Assembly (NCBI RefSeq): GCF_000959725.1
Contig: NZ_CP009323.1
Span: forward strand, 1,984,001 to 2,048,000
DNA length: 64,000 nt
Reading direction: 5' to 3'
DNA from: Burkholderia gladioli
GTDB taxonomy: Bacteria > Pseudomonadota > Gammaproteobacteria > Burkholderiales > Burkholderiaceae
The notes beneath the pieces are model-generated. The model was not told the DNA's origin and searched no databases. It was given only the letters and a program-made list of their open reading frames with translations. The translations under genes were made by a program, and so were the position numbers. Shown piece after piece: positions 7,799-16,301 of the stretch. Every line of letters starts with the position of its first letter. Position 1 is the first letter of the stretch.

Positions 7799-9486
7799 TT
7801 GCCCATCGCAGCCCGATCAGCGGCATCGCCGCCCATCGCGACCAATACGTGCTGACGGCCGGCTACGACAACCAGGTGATCCTGTGGGACGCGAAGACGC
7901 AGCAGCCGCTGGCGCGCGCGATGCACGACCATCTCGCCAACCAGGGCGCGTTCTCGCCGAACGGCGACTACGTGGTGACCTCCTCGTCCGACTACACCGC
8001 GCGTCTGTGGACCGTGCCGAACCTGCGCCTGGTCGCGGTGTTCGCCGACCAGGAGGACGACGTCGAGATGAGCGTGTTCCATCCGTCCAAGCCGCTGGTG
8101 GCGACCGCTTCGCGCGACCATCGCGTGCGCGTCTATGACTTCTCCGGCCGGTTGGTGCAGACCTTCGCGGGGCATGCCGCCGACGTGATCTCGGTCGAGT
8201 GGATGAGCGATGCCGACGAGCTGGTCTCGTCGAGCGACGACGGCACCATCAAGCGCTGGTCGCTCGCCACCGGCGGCCTGGTCGGCGACGTCGACCTGAA
8301 CGGCATCGAGACCGACACCATCGTGATCGCCCCGGACAGCCGCATCTTCGCCGGCAACGACGAAGGCGAGATCATCCTGATCGACGGCGATCGGCGTGCC
8401 ACGCTCAAGGCGCACGACGCCGGCGTGAAGCGCCTGGTGCTCGACGGCCGGCGCGGCCTGCTGGTGTCGCTGTCCTACGACCGCACCATGCGGCTGTGGA
8501 AGGTCGGCGCGGGCATGCCCGAGGCCAGCGGCGGCACGCAACTGCCGCCCGAGGTCTGGCCGCGCTCCTGCTCGTTCGAGGGCGACGACCACATCGTGTT
8601 CTCGACCTTCCATTCCACCTATCGCCGCTACAACTGGAAGCTCTCGCGCTGGGACAGCCGCGAGATCGCGCCGACCCACGGCGCCAACGCGGCGATCGCG
8701 ATCGACGGCAAGGTCTGGACCATCGGCGACGCGGGCGTGGTCCGCGTCGACGGCGTGGAGCATGCGAACACGCACAGCCTCTGCAACTTCCTGACGGTGG
8801 CGGGCGACGTGGTGTTGACCGGCGGCCAGCTCGGCAAGCTGTTCGACGCGCGCAGCGGGCGCGAGCTCTACCAGCACCGCTCGCCGCTCAACTGCGCGGC
8901 CAGCTTCGAGCACGAGGGGGTGACGCATGCGATCGTCGGCGCCTATACCGGCGAGGGCATCGTGCTGCGCGTCGAGGGCGACAAGGTGCGGCACGTGCGC
9001 GACCTGCCGCTGCATCCGAACGCGGTGAAGGGCGTGGCGCGCTCGGGCGACCTGCTGTTCTCGGTGGCGGCCGATGCCTCGGCGACCTGGGTGTGCTGCT
9101 CGACGCTGGAGATCGTCGCCACGCTGCCCGATGCGCACGACAAGATCGCCAATGGTTGCGCCGGCCTGGGCGAGGGCTACTTCGCCTCGATCAGCCGCGA
9201 TCTCAAGCTGCGGATCTGGTCGCCCGACCAGCAGGTCGAGCTGATCGACACGCCGCACACGCATTCGATCAAGTGCGTGAGCGCGAGCGGCGACGGTCGT
9301 TACATCGCCACCGGCAGCTACTACGGGCGCGTGGCGATCTACGACCGCGTCGAGCGCCGCTGGAGCTTCGATGCGCGCGTGAGCACGGCGGGCGTGTCCT
9401 CGCTGAGCTTCGATCCCCTGTCGCGGCATTTCCTCGCCAGCTCCTACGACGGCCAGGTCTACCGCGTGCCGGCGATCCCGCGCTGA
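7795..9486 (+). CDS. toxC: ToxC, WD40 beta-propeller protein
   Basis: A 563-residue protein made almost wholly of WD40-like blades. Blade ends are visible as NQVILWDAK, TARLWTVPN, HRVRVYDFS, GTIKRWSLA, EIILIDGDR, RTMRLWKVG and RRYNWKLSR in the first half, and GVVRVDGVE, GKLFDARSG, GIVLRVEGD, ATWVCCSTL, LKLRIWSPD, GRVAIYDRV and GQVYRVPAI in the second. That is about 14 blades of roughly 40 residues, consistent with two seven-bladed propellers. There is no signal peptide or membrane segment, so it is probably cytoplasmic. It belongs to the toxoflavin set; the family gives no specific chemistry, and it may be a scaffold or a catalyst in triazine formation. The ATG overlaps the toxB stop, with GGAGAA just upstream. 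Confidence 0.9.
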   Translation: MIAHRSPISGIAAHRDQYVLTAGYDNQVILWDAKTQQPLARAMHDHLANQGAFSPNGDYVVTSSSDYTARLWTVPNLRLVAVFADQEDDVEMSVFHPSKPLVATASRDHRVRVYDFSGRLVQTFAGHAADVISVEWMSDADELVSSSDDGTIKRWSLATGGLVGDVDLNGIETDTIVIAPDSRIFAGNDEGEIILIDGDRRATLKAHDAGVKRLVLDGRRGLLVSLSYDRTMRLWKVGAGMPEASGGTQLPPEVWPRSCSFEGDDHIVFSTFHSTYRRYNWKLSRWDSREIAPTHGANAAIAIDGKVWTIGDAGVVRVDGVEHANTHSLCNFLTVAGDVVLTGGQLGKLFDARSGRELYQHRSPLNCAASFEHEGVTHAIVGAYTGEGIVLRVEGDKVRHVRDLPLHPNAVKGVARSGDLLFSVAADASATWVCCSTLEIVATLPDAHDKIANGCAGLGEGYFASISRDLKLRIWSPDQQVELIDTPHTHSIKCVSASGDGRYIATGSYYGRVAIYDRVERRWSFDARVSTAGVSSLSFDPLSRHFLASSYDGQVYRVPAIPR

Positions 9487-9493
9487 AGCCGGC

Positions 9494-9527
9494 CCGGCCG
9501 GCGCCCGCTGCGGCGGCCGCCGGCCGG
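9494..9527 (+). promoter_or_regulatory. Strong intra-operon hairpin between toxC and toxD
   Basis: CCGGCCGGCG (9494-9503) and CGCCGGCCGG (9518-9527) form a perfect 10-bp, all-G/C stem with a 14-nt loop, starting 8 bp after the toxC stop. Only a short CCTTTCG follows, so it is a poor intrinsic terminator. It may stabilise the upstream mRNA or set the toxABC to toxDE ratio. It occupies the 119-bp gap that breaks an otherwise tight operon. Confidence 0.55.
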
Positions 9528-9605
9528 CCTTTCGTCCGAGCGCGCGACGGCTGCCGCGCCGCGCGCGATTTGCCCATCCGATCCTGCAATCGACTGCTAC
9601 CGACC

Positions 9606-10589
9606 ATGACCATCACGTTGGCTGACAATCCGAACCGCCTCACCGATCGCGAGGCAATGGGCCTGCCCGAAACCTTCGTCGCGCGCACGCCGGCCGCGCT
9701 GCTCGCCGGCCACGAGGACCTGCTCGGCGCCGGCGCGCCCTGCCTGGTCGAGATCGTCGAGGATCCCGCCCAACCGTTCGCGCGCCGTCATGCGGCGGGC
9801 GCCTTGCTCGGCCTGCTCGGCGATCCGCGCATTCGTCCGCTCGAGCCGGTGATGCGGCGCATCGAGGCGGCGCGGGCGAGGATCGGCCTCGATCCCGCCG
9901 AGCTCGGGCGCGTGCTGGCCGAGTGGGAGCGGGTTGGCGTGATCGAGCCGTGGATCGCGAAGGAGTGCCCGGCCCACACCGTCGAGCTGGCCGCCTATGC
10001 GCTGATGCGCTATCCGGTCAGCAACCTCGAATACCGCCTGTTCCTCGAGGACACCGGCTCGACCGAGCTGCCGAGTTCCTGGGTCTTCGGCGTCTATCCG
10101 GCCGAACGCTCGAATCATCCGGTATGGTCGGTGTCGGCCGAGGCGGCCGACCACTATGCGCGCTGGCTCGCGCGCAAGACCGGGCGCGAGTTCCGGCTGC
10201 CGAGCGAGGCCGAATGGGAATACGCGGCGGCCGGCGGCGCGGCGCGCGAATATCCCTGGGGCGACGCGTTCGATCCGGCCGCCGCGAACACGGTCGAGGC
10301 GGGCCCGTTGAGCACCACGCCGGTCGGCATCTTTCCGGCCGGCCGCAGCGTGTTCGGCATCGACGACCTCGGCGGCAATGTCGAGGAATACGTTGCAGAC
10401 GACTACCGCGCCTATCCCGGCGGCGATGCGATCGACGACGATCTCGCCCTGACCCAGGGTGCCTACCGCGTCGCGCGCGGCGGCAGCTTCACGCGCTTCG
10501 GCGACCTGGCGCGCTGCGCGCGCCGCCACGGGCGCTACCAGCGCGACATCTACGCGATGGGCTTCCGGCTCGCGGAGACGCTGCGATGA
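9606..10589 (+). CDS. toxD: ToxD, formylglycine-generating-enzyme-like (SUMF1/FGE-fold) protein
   Basis: A 327-residue protein. Residues ~1-115 form a helical N-terminal region (RRHAAGALLGLLGDPRIRPLE resembles a HEAT-like repeat), and residues ~120-327 are an FGE-sulfatase/SUMF1 domain: YPVSNLEYRLFLE, HPVWSVSAEAADHYARWL, FRLPSEAEWEYAA, YPWGD, GGNVEEYVADDY, RVARGGSF and GFRLAE. The fold includes formylglycine-generating enzymes and oxidative C-S/C-N chemistry proteins. The C-terminal part shows one cysteine (in LARCARR) rather than the Cys pair of true formylglycine-generating enzymes, so a different reaction is likely, probably in building the triazine. It follows toxC after a hairpin and overlaps toxE by 4 bp. 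The start at 9606 is the first methionine giving the full domain. Confidence 0.88.
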   Translation: MTITLADNPNRLTDREAMGLPETFVARTPAALLAGHEDLLGAGAPCLVEIVEDPAQPFARRHAAGALLGLLGDPRIRPLEPVMRRIEAARARIGLDPAELGRVLAEWERVGVIEPWIAKECPAHTVELAAYALMRYPVSNLEYRLFLEDTGSTELPSSWVFGVYPAERSNHPVWSVSAEAADHYARWLARKTGREFRLPSEAEWEYAAAGGAAREYPWGDAFDPAAANTVEAGPLSTTPVGIFPAGRSVFGIDDLGGNVEEYVADDYRAYPGGDAIDDDLALTQGAYRVARGGSFTRFGDLARCARRHGRYQRDIYAMGFRLAETLR

Positions 10590-11740
10590 ACGGCGCGCTG
10601 CGCAGTATCGAGGTCCACGACGATGCCTCGCGCGAGGCGCTCGATCGCGCCTGGATGGCCAGGGCGCTGGAGCTGGCGGCGCGGGGGCTGTATACGACCA
10701 CGCCGAATCCGCGGGTCGGCTGCGTGATCGTCAAGCACGGGATCCTGATCGGCGAGGGCTACACCCAGCCGGCCGGCCACGACCATGCCGAGGTGCGCGC
10801 GATGAAGGATGCGCGCGCTCGCGGCCATGAGCTGCGCGGCGCGACCGCCTACGTGACGCTCGAGCCGTGCAGCCATTACGGCCGCACGCCGCCCTGCGCG
10901 AAGGGGTTGGTCGAGGCAGGCATCGCCACCGTGGTGGCGGCGATGGAAGACCCCAACCCGCAGGTATCGGGACGTGGTTACGCGATGCTGCGCGAGGCCG
11001 GCATCGAGGTGCGCGGCGGCGTGCTCGAGGATGAGGCGCGCGAGCTCAATATCGGCTTCGTGTCGCGCATGACGCGCGCTCGGCCCTGGGTGCGCATGAA
11101 GATGGCCGCCTCGCTCGATGGCCGCAGCGCGCTGCCCGGCGGCGCGAGCCAGTGGATCACCGGTGCCGCCGCACGTGCCGACGGCCATGCCTGGCGCGCG
11201 CGGGCCTGCTCGATCCTGACCGGCATCGGCACGGTGCGCGGCGACGATCCGCAACTGAACGTGCGCGGCATCGACACGCCGCGCCAGCCGCGGCGCGTGC
11301 TGATCGACGGCCGGCTCGACCTGCCGCACGAGGCGCGGCTGATGGCCGGCACGCCGCCGCTGGTGTTCTGCGGCGAACTCGATGCGCCGGCGCGCGCGCG
11401 TGCCGACGCGCTGCGCGCGCGTGGCGCCGAGGTGGTGTCGCTGGCCAACGCGCGCGGCTCGGTCGACCTGGCCGCCGTGCTGGCCGAGCTGGGCGGGCGC
11501 GGCGACAATGAACTGCACGTGGAGGCGGGGCGCACGCTGAGCGGGGCGCTGCTGCGCGCGGGGCTGGTGGACGAGTTGCTGGTCTATGTCGCGCCGAGCC
11601 TGCTGGGCGCCGATGCGGCGGCGATGTTCGAGCTCAGCGCGCCGGTCTCGCTGGAGTCGCGCGTGAAGCTGCGCTTCCATGACGTCGAGCGAGTCGGCGA
11701 GGATCTGCGGATCCTGGCGCGGTTCGAGGGGGTGTCTTGA
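10586..11740 (+). CDS. toxE: ToxE, RibD-type pyrimidine deaminase/reductase
   Basis: A 384-residue RibD-like bifunctional protein. The N-terminal deaminase has the zinc site HAE at 67-69 with Cys95 and Cys104 (LEPCSHYGRTPPC). The C-terminal dihydrofolate-reductase-like domain starts near residue 165 (RPWVRMKMAASLDGRSAL, then WITGAAARAD and DDPQLNVR). In riboflavin synthesis these domains deaminate the GTP cyclohydrolase II product and reduce its ribosyl side chain; ToxE is expected to act on the ToxB product in the same way in toxoflavin synthesis. It is last in toxABCDE, ATGA-coupled to toxD. No clear intrinsic terminator follows; the convergent MazG-like gene ends 31 bp away. Confidence 0.93.
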   Translation: MNGALRSIEVHDDASREALDRAWMARALELAARGLYTTTPNPRVGCVIVKHGILIGEGYTQPAGHDHAEVRAMKDARARGHELRGATAYVTLEPCSHYGRTPPCAKGLVEAGIATVVAAMEDPNPQVSGRGYAMLREAGIEVRGGVLEDEARELNIGFVSRMTRARPWVRMKMAASLDGRSALPGGASQWITGAAARADGHAWRARACSILTGIGTVRGDDPQLNVRGIDTPRQPRRVLIDGRLDLPHEARLMAGTPPLVFCGELDAPARARADALRARGAEVVSLANARGSVDLAAVLAELGGRGDNELHVEAGRTLSGALLRAGLVDELLVYVAPSLLGADAAAMFELSAPVSLESRVKLRFHDVERVGEDLRILARFEGVS

Positions 11741-11771
11741 GGTGAGGGCGCGATGAAGCGCGGCGAGGTTT

Positions 11772-12170
11772 TCAGGCGGGCGGCGCTGAATTGCCGTGAT
11801 CGTCTTCGTAGTCGGAATACTTGCGCGAATCGCCGAATACCTTCTCCGCCGGGTATTTCCGGCGATTGATCGCCATCTTTTCCAGGAAGGCCGCGCGCAG
11901 GTCGACGTCCAGCCGGTCGGCGAGCTGGACCAGGTAGGCCAGCACGTCGGCCATCTCGTGGCGCACCGCCTGCAGGCCGGCTTCGCCTAGTTCGGTGGCC
12001 TCGCCTGAATTCAGCCACTGGAACGGCTCGAGCAATTCGCTCGCCTCGACGCTCAAGGCCGTGGCGAGGTTCTTCGGTGTGTGGAACCTGGACCAGCCGC
12101 GCTCGGCGACGAATTCACGAAGGATGTCGCGTGCCGTCAGCAGGCTGTCACGCTCGTTCTGGTCGTTCAC
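11772..12170 (-). CDS. MazG-like nucleotide pyrophosphohydrolase
   Basis: A 132-residue all-alpha NTP pyrophosphohydrolase of the MazG/RS21-C6 superfamily. The metal-binding signature is present: EASELLE, and later HEMADVLAYL, i.e. ExxE followed by ExxD. Such enzymes hydrolyse nucleoside triphosphates (often dCTP or damaged nucleotides) to monophosphates. The GTG at 12170 is chosen because AAGGAG lies 7 nt before it on the minus strand; the frame extends upstream to about 12200 without a comparable ribosome site. The protein ends with an acidic, charged tail. It is convergent with toxE and is the first non-tox gene on that side, so it probably belongs to the core chromosome. Confidence 0.85.
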   Translation of the reverse strand: MNDQNERDSLLTARDILREFVAERGWSRFHTPKNLATALSVEASELLEPFQWLNSGEATELGEAGLQAVRHEMADVLAYLVQLADRLDVDLRAAFLEKMAINRRKYPAEKVFGDSRKYSDYEDDHGNSAPPA

Positions 12171-12271
12171 GGTTGGGCTCCTTGAAAAAACTTGGATCAA
12201 GAAATCGTGAATCGGCCGTCGATGGAGGTTATCGACAAACTTCGACGAGTTCTTGAATCCCGCTGGATAAC

Positions 12272-12295
12272 AAAAAGCCCGCCATCGGCGGGCTT
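12272..12295 (-). terminator. Rho-independent terminator of ychF
   Basis: On the minus strand AAGCCCGCC/GGCGGGCTT form a 9-bp stem with a 3-nt loop, running into TTTTTG. It lies 42 bp beyond the ychF stop and separates it from the MazG-like gene. Confidence 0.88.
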
Positions 12296-12336
12296 CCCAT
12301 GTTCGAGCCGGATTGCAGTCCGGCCCGGCGCGTACC

Positions 12337-13431
12337 TCAGACGTTGAACAGGAAGTTCATCACGTCGCCGTCGTGCACCACGTATTCCTTGCCTTCGGCG
12401 CGCATCTTGCCGGCTTCCTTCGCGCCCTGCTCGCCCTTGTAGGCGATGTAGTCCTCGTAGCCGATGGTCTGCGCGCGGATGAAGCCGCGCTCGAAATCGG
12501 TGTGGATCACGCCGGCCGCCTGCGGGGCGGTGTCGCCGATATGGATGGTCCAGGCGCGCACTTCCTTCACGCCGGCGGTGAAGTAGGTCTGCAGGCCGAG
12601 CAGCTTGAAGCCGGCGCGGATCACGCGGTCCAGGCCCGGCTCGTCCATGCCCATGTCGGCCAGGAAGGCTTCCTTGTCGGCATCGTCGAGATCGGCGATC
12701 TCGGCCTCGATCGCGGCGCACACCGCCACCACCGGCGCCTTCTCGGCCTCGGCGTACTTGCGCACGGCGTCCAGGTGCGGATTGTTCTCGAAGCCGTCGT
12801 CCTTGACGTTGGCCACGTACATCGCCGGCTTGGCGGTGATCAGACAGAACGGCTTGAGGATCGCGCGTTCGTCCTCGGACAGGTCAAGGCCGCGCACGGC
12901 CTTGCCCTGGTCGAGATGGGCACGAACCTTCTCGAGCGCGGCGGCCAGCTTGACCGCTTCCTTGTCGTTGCCCGACTTGGCGGCCTTCGAATAGCGCGTG
13001 AGCGCCTTCTCGACGGTGCCCAGGTCGGCCAGCGCCAGTTCGGTGTTGATCACCTCGATGTCGTCGAGCGGGCTCACGCGGCCGGCCACGTGGATCACGT
13101 TCTCGTCCTCGAAGCAACGCACCACGTGGGTGATCGCGTCGGTTTCGCGGATGTTGGCGAGGAACTGGTTGCCGAGGCCTTCGCCCTTGCTGGCGCCGGC
13201 CACGAGACCCGCGATGTCGACGAACTCGACCACCGCCGGCACGATCCGCTCGGGATTGACGATCGCCGAGATCGCCTTCAGGCGCGCATCGGGCACCTCG
13301 ACGATGCCGACGTTCGGCTCGATGGTGCAGAACGGATAGTTCTCGGCGGCGATGCCGGCCTTGGTCAGCGCGTTGAAGAGGGTGGACTTGCCGACGTTCG
13401 GCAGGCCGACGATGCCGCATTTGAGGCTCAT
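12337..13431 (-). CDS. ychF: YchF, redox-regulated ribosome-associated ATPase/GTPase
   Basis: A 364-residue Obg-family protein, the same length as E. coli YchF (363). The P-loop is [17 protein letters not shown] at residues 8-24, switch motif [16 protein letters not shown] follows near 72, a coiled-coil region lies at about 130-200, and a C-terminal TGS domain ends in [14 protein letters not shown]. YchF (OLA1) binds ribosomes and prefers ATP over GTP. The start at 13431 is preceded on the minus strand by AAAGG. It is a single-gene unit with its own terminator. Confidence 0.96.
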   Translation of the reverse strand: MSLKCGIVGLPNVGKSTLFNALTKAGIAAENYPFCTIEPNVGIVEVPDARLKAISAIVNPERIVPAVVEFVDIAGLVAGASKGEGLGNQFLANIRETDAITHVVRCFEDENVIHVAGRVSPLDDIEVINTELALADLGTVEKALTRYSKAAKSGNDKEAVKLAAALEKVRAHLDQGKAVRGLDLSEDERAILKPFCLITAKPAMYVANVKDDGFENNPHLDAVRKYAEAEKAPVVAVCAAIEAEIADLDDADKEAFLADMGMDEPGLDRVIRAGFKLLGLQTYFTAGVKEVRAWTIHIGDTAPQAAGVIHTDFERGFIRAQTIGYEDYIAYKGEQGAKEAGKMRAEGKEYVVHDGDVMNFLFNV

Positions 13432-13826
13432 GGGAAACCTTTCTGGATCAGATGTTGTGTGCTCGCGCGGGGCGCGCCCGGCAGGTGCGGGCCGATCGGC
13501 CGCGCAAGACGGAACCGGGGCGGGGCGGCAGGCGGCGCGACCGGGCGCTCGGGCCGGCGGTTTCGCGCGGATGCAGTCCGCGAAAGGCGCAATTGTATCG
13601 CGTTCGGATCGGGGGATTTCAAGCGGGGGGAAGGGCGGCGCGAGCGCGGGACGGAAATGGCGGCCCGGCGGGCGGGGTGCCTGCCGACACGGGTGGGTAA
13701 GGCGAAGGCAAGAAACCGGTGAGGGCGGGAGCCGGGCACGCTAGCACCGCCATGCCGCGCCAGCGGCGGGACTGCCGGGGCGTCGCCGCCCCGGGAATCC
13801 GCCGTTCCTGGCGAGCGCGCCGCCCG
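13432..13826. other. GC-rich gap upstream of ychF
   Basis: No gene could be supported in this 395-bp stretch. It carries poly-G/C tracts and many overlapping frames without family features. Apart from a possible ychF promoter near 13592-13622 nothing is seen. Confidence 0.5.
13592..13622 (-). promoter_or_regulatory. Possible ychF promoter
   Basis: On the minus strand TTGAAA (13622-13617) and TACAAT (13597-13592) are separated by 19 bp, slightly long for sigma-70. It stands out from the very GC-rich spacer and would give a leader of about 155 nt. Confidence 0.35.
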
Positions 13827-14198
13827 TCAGTCGGCGACGCGTCGGTCGGCCAGCGCCGCCCGGCAGTCTTCCATCACCAGCGCGACGAGCCGCGACTGCA
13901 TGTCGAGCTCCTCGGAATCGATGATTTCCTCGACGGCGTCGCGCGCCCAGGCCTTCTCGACGAAGTCGCCGTGCTTCCTGGCGATGTCGAGCGCGACGGC
14001 GGCAAGCTTGGCGATGCAGAGCCAATCGGCCTCGCGCAGGTGGCGGTCGAGCCACTTGTGCGCGGCCTGCACCTGGAAGGATGCCGCAGGCCAGGATTCG
14101 TTCAGGTAGAACGCGCCGAGATTTCCGACGGTGAGCCAGCACAGCAGCTCGACGCGGTCGTGTTGGGTGAGGTTGGGGTGTACGTCGCTCATGGCCAT
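13827..14198 (-). CDS. Conserved-looking hypothetical protein, 123 residues
   Basis: The family is not recognised. The protein is soluble and mainly helical by composition: LLCWLTVGNLGAFYLNES, then AAHKWLDRHLREADWLCIAKLAAVALDIARKHGDFVEKAWARDAVEEIIDSEELDM. There is no signal peptide, membrane segment or metal-ligand cluster. A second methionine at residue 3 (14192) is an equally good start; neither has a strong ribosome site. Codon use and third-position GC match the neighbouring genes, supporting it as real coding sequence on this strand. It lies alone between the ychF upstream gap and a small lipoprotein gene in the same direction. Confidence 0.65.
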   Translation of the reverse strand: MAMSDVHPNLTQHDRVELLCWLTVGNLGAFYLNESWPAASFQVQAAHKWLDRHLREADWLCIAKLAAVALDIARKHGDFVEKAWARDAVEEIIDSEELDMQSRLVALVMEDCRAALADRRVAD

Positions 14199-14322
14199 GC
14201 TCGAGATGGGGGTTGAGAGTCGCTTTCCGTCACCGGTGATACGCGGGGCCGACGAATCAACAATAGCATGCCATGGACGATTTCACGCAAGCCCGGAATC
14301 GCCCGGACTCGCGCGCGGCGGA

Positions 14323-14445
14323 TCAGTAGCGATAGTAGTCGCGATGATGGTGGTAGCCGCCGTCCGGCACCACGATGCAGCCGCCGAGAGTGGAGCCGAG
14401 CAGCACGGCGAGCGAGGCGAGGAGGGCGATGCGTTTGAGTTTCAT
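14323..14445 (-). CDS. Small lipoprotein (40 residues) with His/Tyr-rich tail
   Basis: A short frame starting MKLKRIALLASLAVLLGS. It has a basic N-terminus, a hydrophobic segment and a lipobox LGGC (Cys23), followed by a 17-residue mature part ending in DGGYHHHRDYYRY. AGGGA lies about 10 nt before the ATG on the minus strand. Lipoprotein signal peptidase should cleave before Cys23, leaving a lipid-anchored 18-residue peptide. This looks like one of the many tiny entericidin-like or unnamed proteobacterial lipoproteins. The His/Tyr tail might bind metal, but that is a guess. It is alone, with a 508-bp gap upstream. Confidence 0.7.
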   Translation of the reverse strand: MKLKRIALLASLAVLLGSTLGGCIVVPDGGYHHHRDYYRY

Positions 14446-14954
14446 GATGGCGTTTCCCTTTGGTTCATCAATGGAGCCGACTGTAGCGGCGCCGGGCATG
14501 ACAAGCGGTATGCGTTTGTAAGGAAACGTGTGGGCTGTAATGCTTGCGGGCCGTGCCTCACGGGGCGATCGCGGGGGCGGTTACGGATGAAATGGGTTCG
14601 GATCGCAGCGACTTGCGGAGGGAGCGAAAAAGGCGGGGGCGGGAAGCTCGGCACGGTGGATTCGCAGCGCCCAAGCGACGTCTCGTTCAGTGCCGGAAGG
14701 GGGCGCCGGACTGGCGATCGAGCGCGGCGGCAAGGGCCGCGGAACCCGGGTGGCGATCACGGGCAGGGTTTGTCCGTGTCGGTCGCGCGCGACAGTTTTC
14801 TCCGCTGCCATGCCGCGCTTCGTCGTGCCGCTCGGCGCGGTCGTCCCGCAGCCTCGGCGAGTCGCTGGAGATCGCCGCCGAACCCCCGTTCGCGCTGATC
14901 TTCCGCAAGCCCGTGCCACATGGAAAAAACGGCCCCGCAGCTATAATGCGCGCC
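14446..14954. other. Gap before the ubiH-type gene
   Basis: No gene could be supported in this 509-bp stretch; the several overlapping frames have no recognisable domain. Its right end carries a TATAAT hexamer (14942-14947) just ahead of the hydroxylase start. Confidence 0.5.
14942..14947 (+). promoter_or_regulatory. TATAAT -10 element, possible leaderless start
   Basis: A perfect TATAAT sits 7 nt before the hydroxylase ATG at 14955, where transcription would be expected to begin at or next to the start codon. No Shine-Dalgarno sequence is present. The -35 region is poor (CATGGA or similar at 17 bp). Confidence 0.45.
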
Positions 14955-16127
14955 ATGACTGCCCATCCTCAGACCTTCGACGTCGCCGTGGTCGGCGGCG
15001 GCCTTGTCGGCAAGACCGCGGCGCTCGCCATGACCCAGGCCGGCCTCAAGACGGCGCTGCTAGCGCAGCCCGCCGCGCCGCGCGCGGCCGACACGGCGTT
15101 CGACGCGCGCGTCTACGCGTTGTCGGCCAGCTCCCAGGCCTTGCTCGAACGCCTGCGCGTCTGGCAGGCGCTCGAGCACACGCGGCTCGCGCCCGTCTAC
15201 GACATGCGCGTCTACGGCGACGCCCAGGCGGAGCTGCATTTCTCGGCCTTCCAGGCCGCGGTGCCGCAACTGGCCTGGATCGGCGAATCCTCGCTGGTCG
15301 AGCGGGCGCTGGATTCGGCGCTGCGCTTCCAGCCGAACCTGAGCTGGATCGACACGCGCGCCCAGGGGCTCGACGTCACGCCCGAGCGCGCCACGCTGTC
15401 GCTCGCCAACGGCGAGGTGATCTCGGCCGACCTGGTGGTGGGTGCCGACGGCGCGCATTCCTGGGTGCGTTCCCAGATGGGCGCCAAGGTCAAGCGGCGC
15501 GACTATCGCCAGACCGGCGTGGTCGCCAATTTCAAGGCTGCCGAGCCGCACCGCGAAACCGCCTGGCAGTGGTTCCGCGACGGCGAGATCGTCGCCCTGC
15601 TGCCGCTGCCCGACGGCCACGTCTCGCTGGTCTGGTCGGCGCACACGGCGCATGCCGACGAACTGCTGGCGCTCGATCCGGCGCAACTGGCGGCCGAGGT
15701 CGAACGCGTCACGCATCGCCAGCTCGGCGCGCTCGATTGCGTGACGCTGGCCCAGGGTTTCCCGCTGGCGCTGCAGACCGTCGACCGGCTGATCGCGCCG
15801 CGCGTGGCCCTGGTCGGCGATGCCGCCCACCTGATCCACCCGCTGGCCGGGCAGGGCATGAATCTCGGGCTGCGCGACGTGGCCGCGCTGGCCGATGCCA
15901 TCGCCTCGCGCGAGGCCTTCCGCGATCTGGGCGACACCGTGCTGCTGCGCCGCTACGAGCGCTCGCGCCGCGAGGACATCCGCGCGCTGATGGCGGCCAC
16001 CGACGGCCTGCAGCGGCTGTTCGCGCTGCCCGGCACGCTGGCGCGCGTGGCCCGCAACACCGGCATGGCGCTGGTCGGCGCGCAGCCCTTCGTCAAGCGC
16101 TGGCTGGTCGCCTCGGCGCTCGGCTGA
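14955..16127 (+). CDS. UbiH/UbiF/COQ6-family FAD-dependent ubiquinone hydroxylase
   Basis: A 390-residue class A flavin monooxygenase. The Rossmann FAD motif is VAVVGGGLVGKTAAL near residue 10, the DG motif is VVGADGAHSWVRS near 160, and the second FAD motif is ALVGDAAHLIHPLAGQGMNLGLRD near 285. The family hydroxylates the aromatic ring in ubiquinone synthesis; which ring position (UbiH, UbiF, UbiI or UbiM type) cannot be told here. An ATG at 14946, three codons earlier, is possible but overlaps the -10 hexamer. The gene stands alone, with dsbC following after 174 bp. Confidence 0.9.
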   Translation: MTAHPQTFDVAVVGGGLVGKTAALAMTQAGLKTALLAQPAAPRAADTAFDARVYALSASSQALLERLRVWQALEHTRLAPVYDMRVYGDAQAELHFSAFQAAVPQLAWIGESSLVERALDSALRFQPNLSWIDTRAQGLDVTPERATLSLANGEVISADLVVGADGAHSWVRSQMGAKVKRRDYRQTGVVANFKAAEPHRETAWQWFRDGEIVALLPLPDGHVSLVWSAHTAHADELLALDPAQLAAEVERVTHRQLGALDCVTLAQGFPLALQTVDRLIAPRVALVGDAAHLIHPLAGQGMNLGLRDVAALADAIASREAFRDLGDTVLLRRYERSRREDIRALMAATDGLQRLFALPGTLARVARNTGMALVGAQPFVKRWLVASALG

Positions 16128-16301
16128 GCGCCGCCGCCGCGGCTGGCTCGCCGCGCCGGTGCGCAGCCGTCACCGGCGCCGCGATCCGATTCCGATCCTG
16201 ATTTCGTGACGAACCGATCCGGCGCAGGCCGGCCGGACAGGGTTCGCCCACCGTCGTACACTAACGGACGTGCTCCGACAGACCCCCCCAAGGAAGAGTG
16301 A

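Noticed and set aside
12171..12200. Longer start of the MazG-like protein
   Set aside because: The GTG at 12170 has AAGGAG at ideal spacing; the extension has none.
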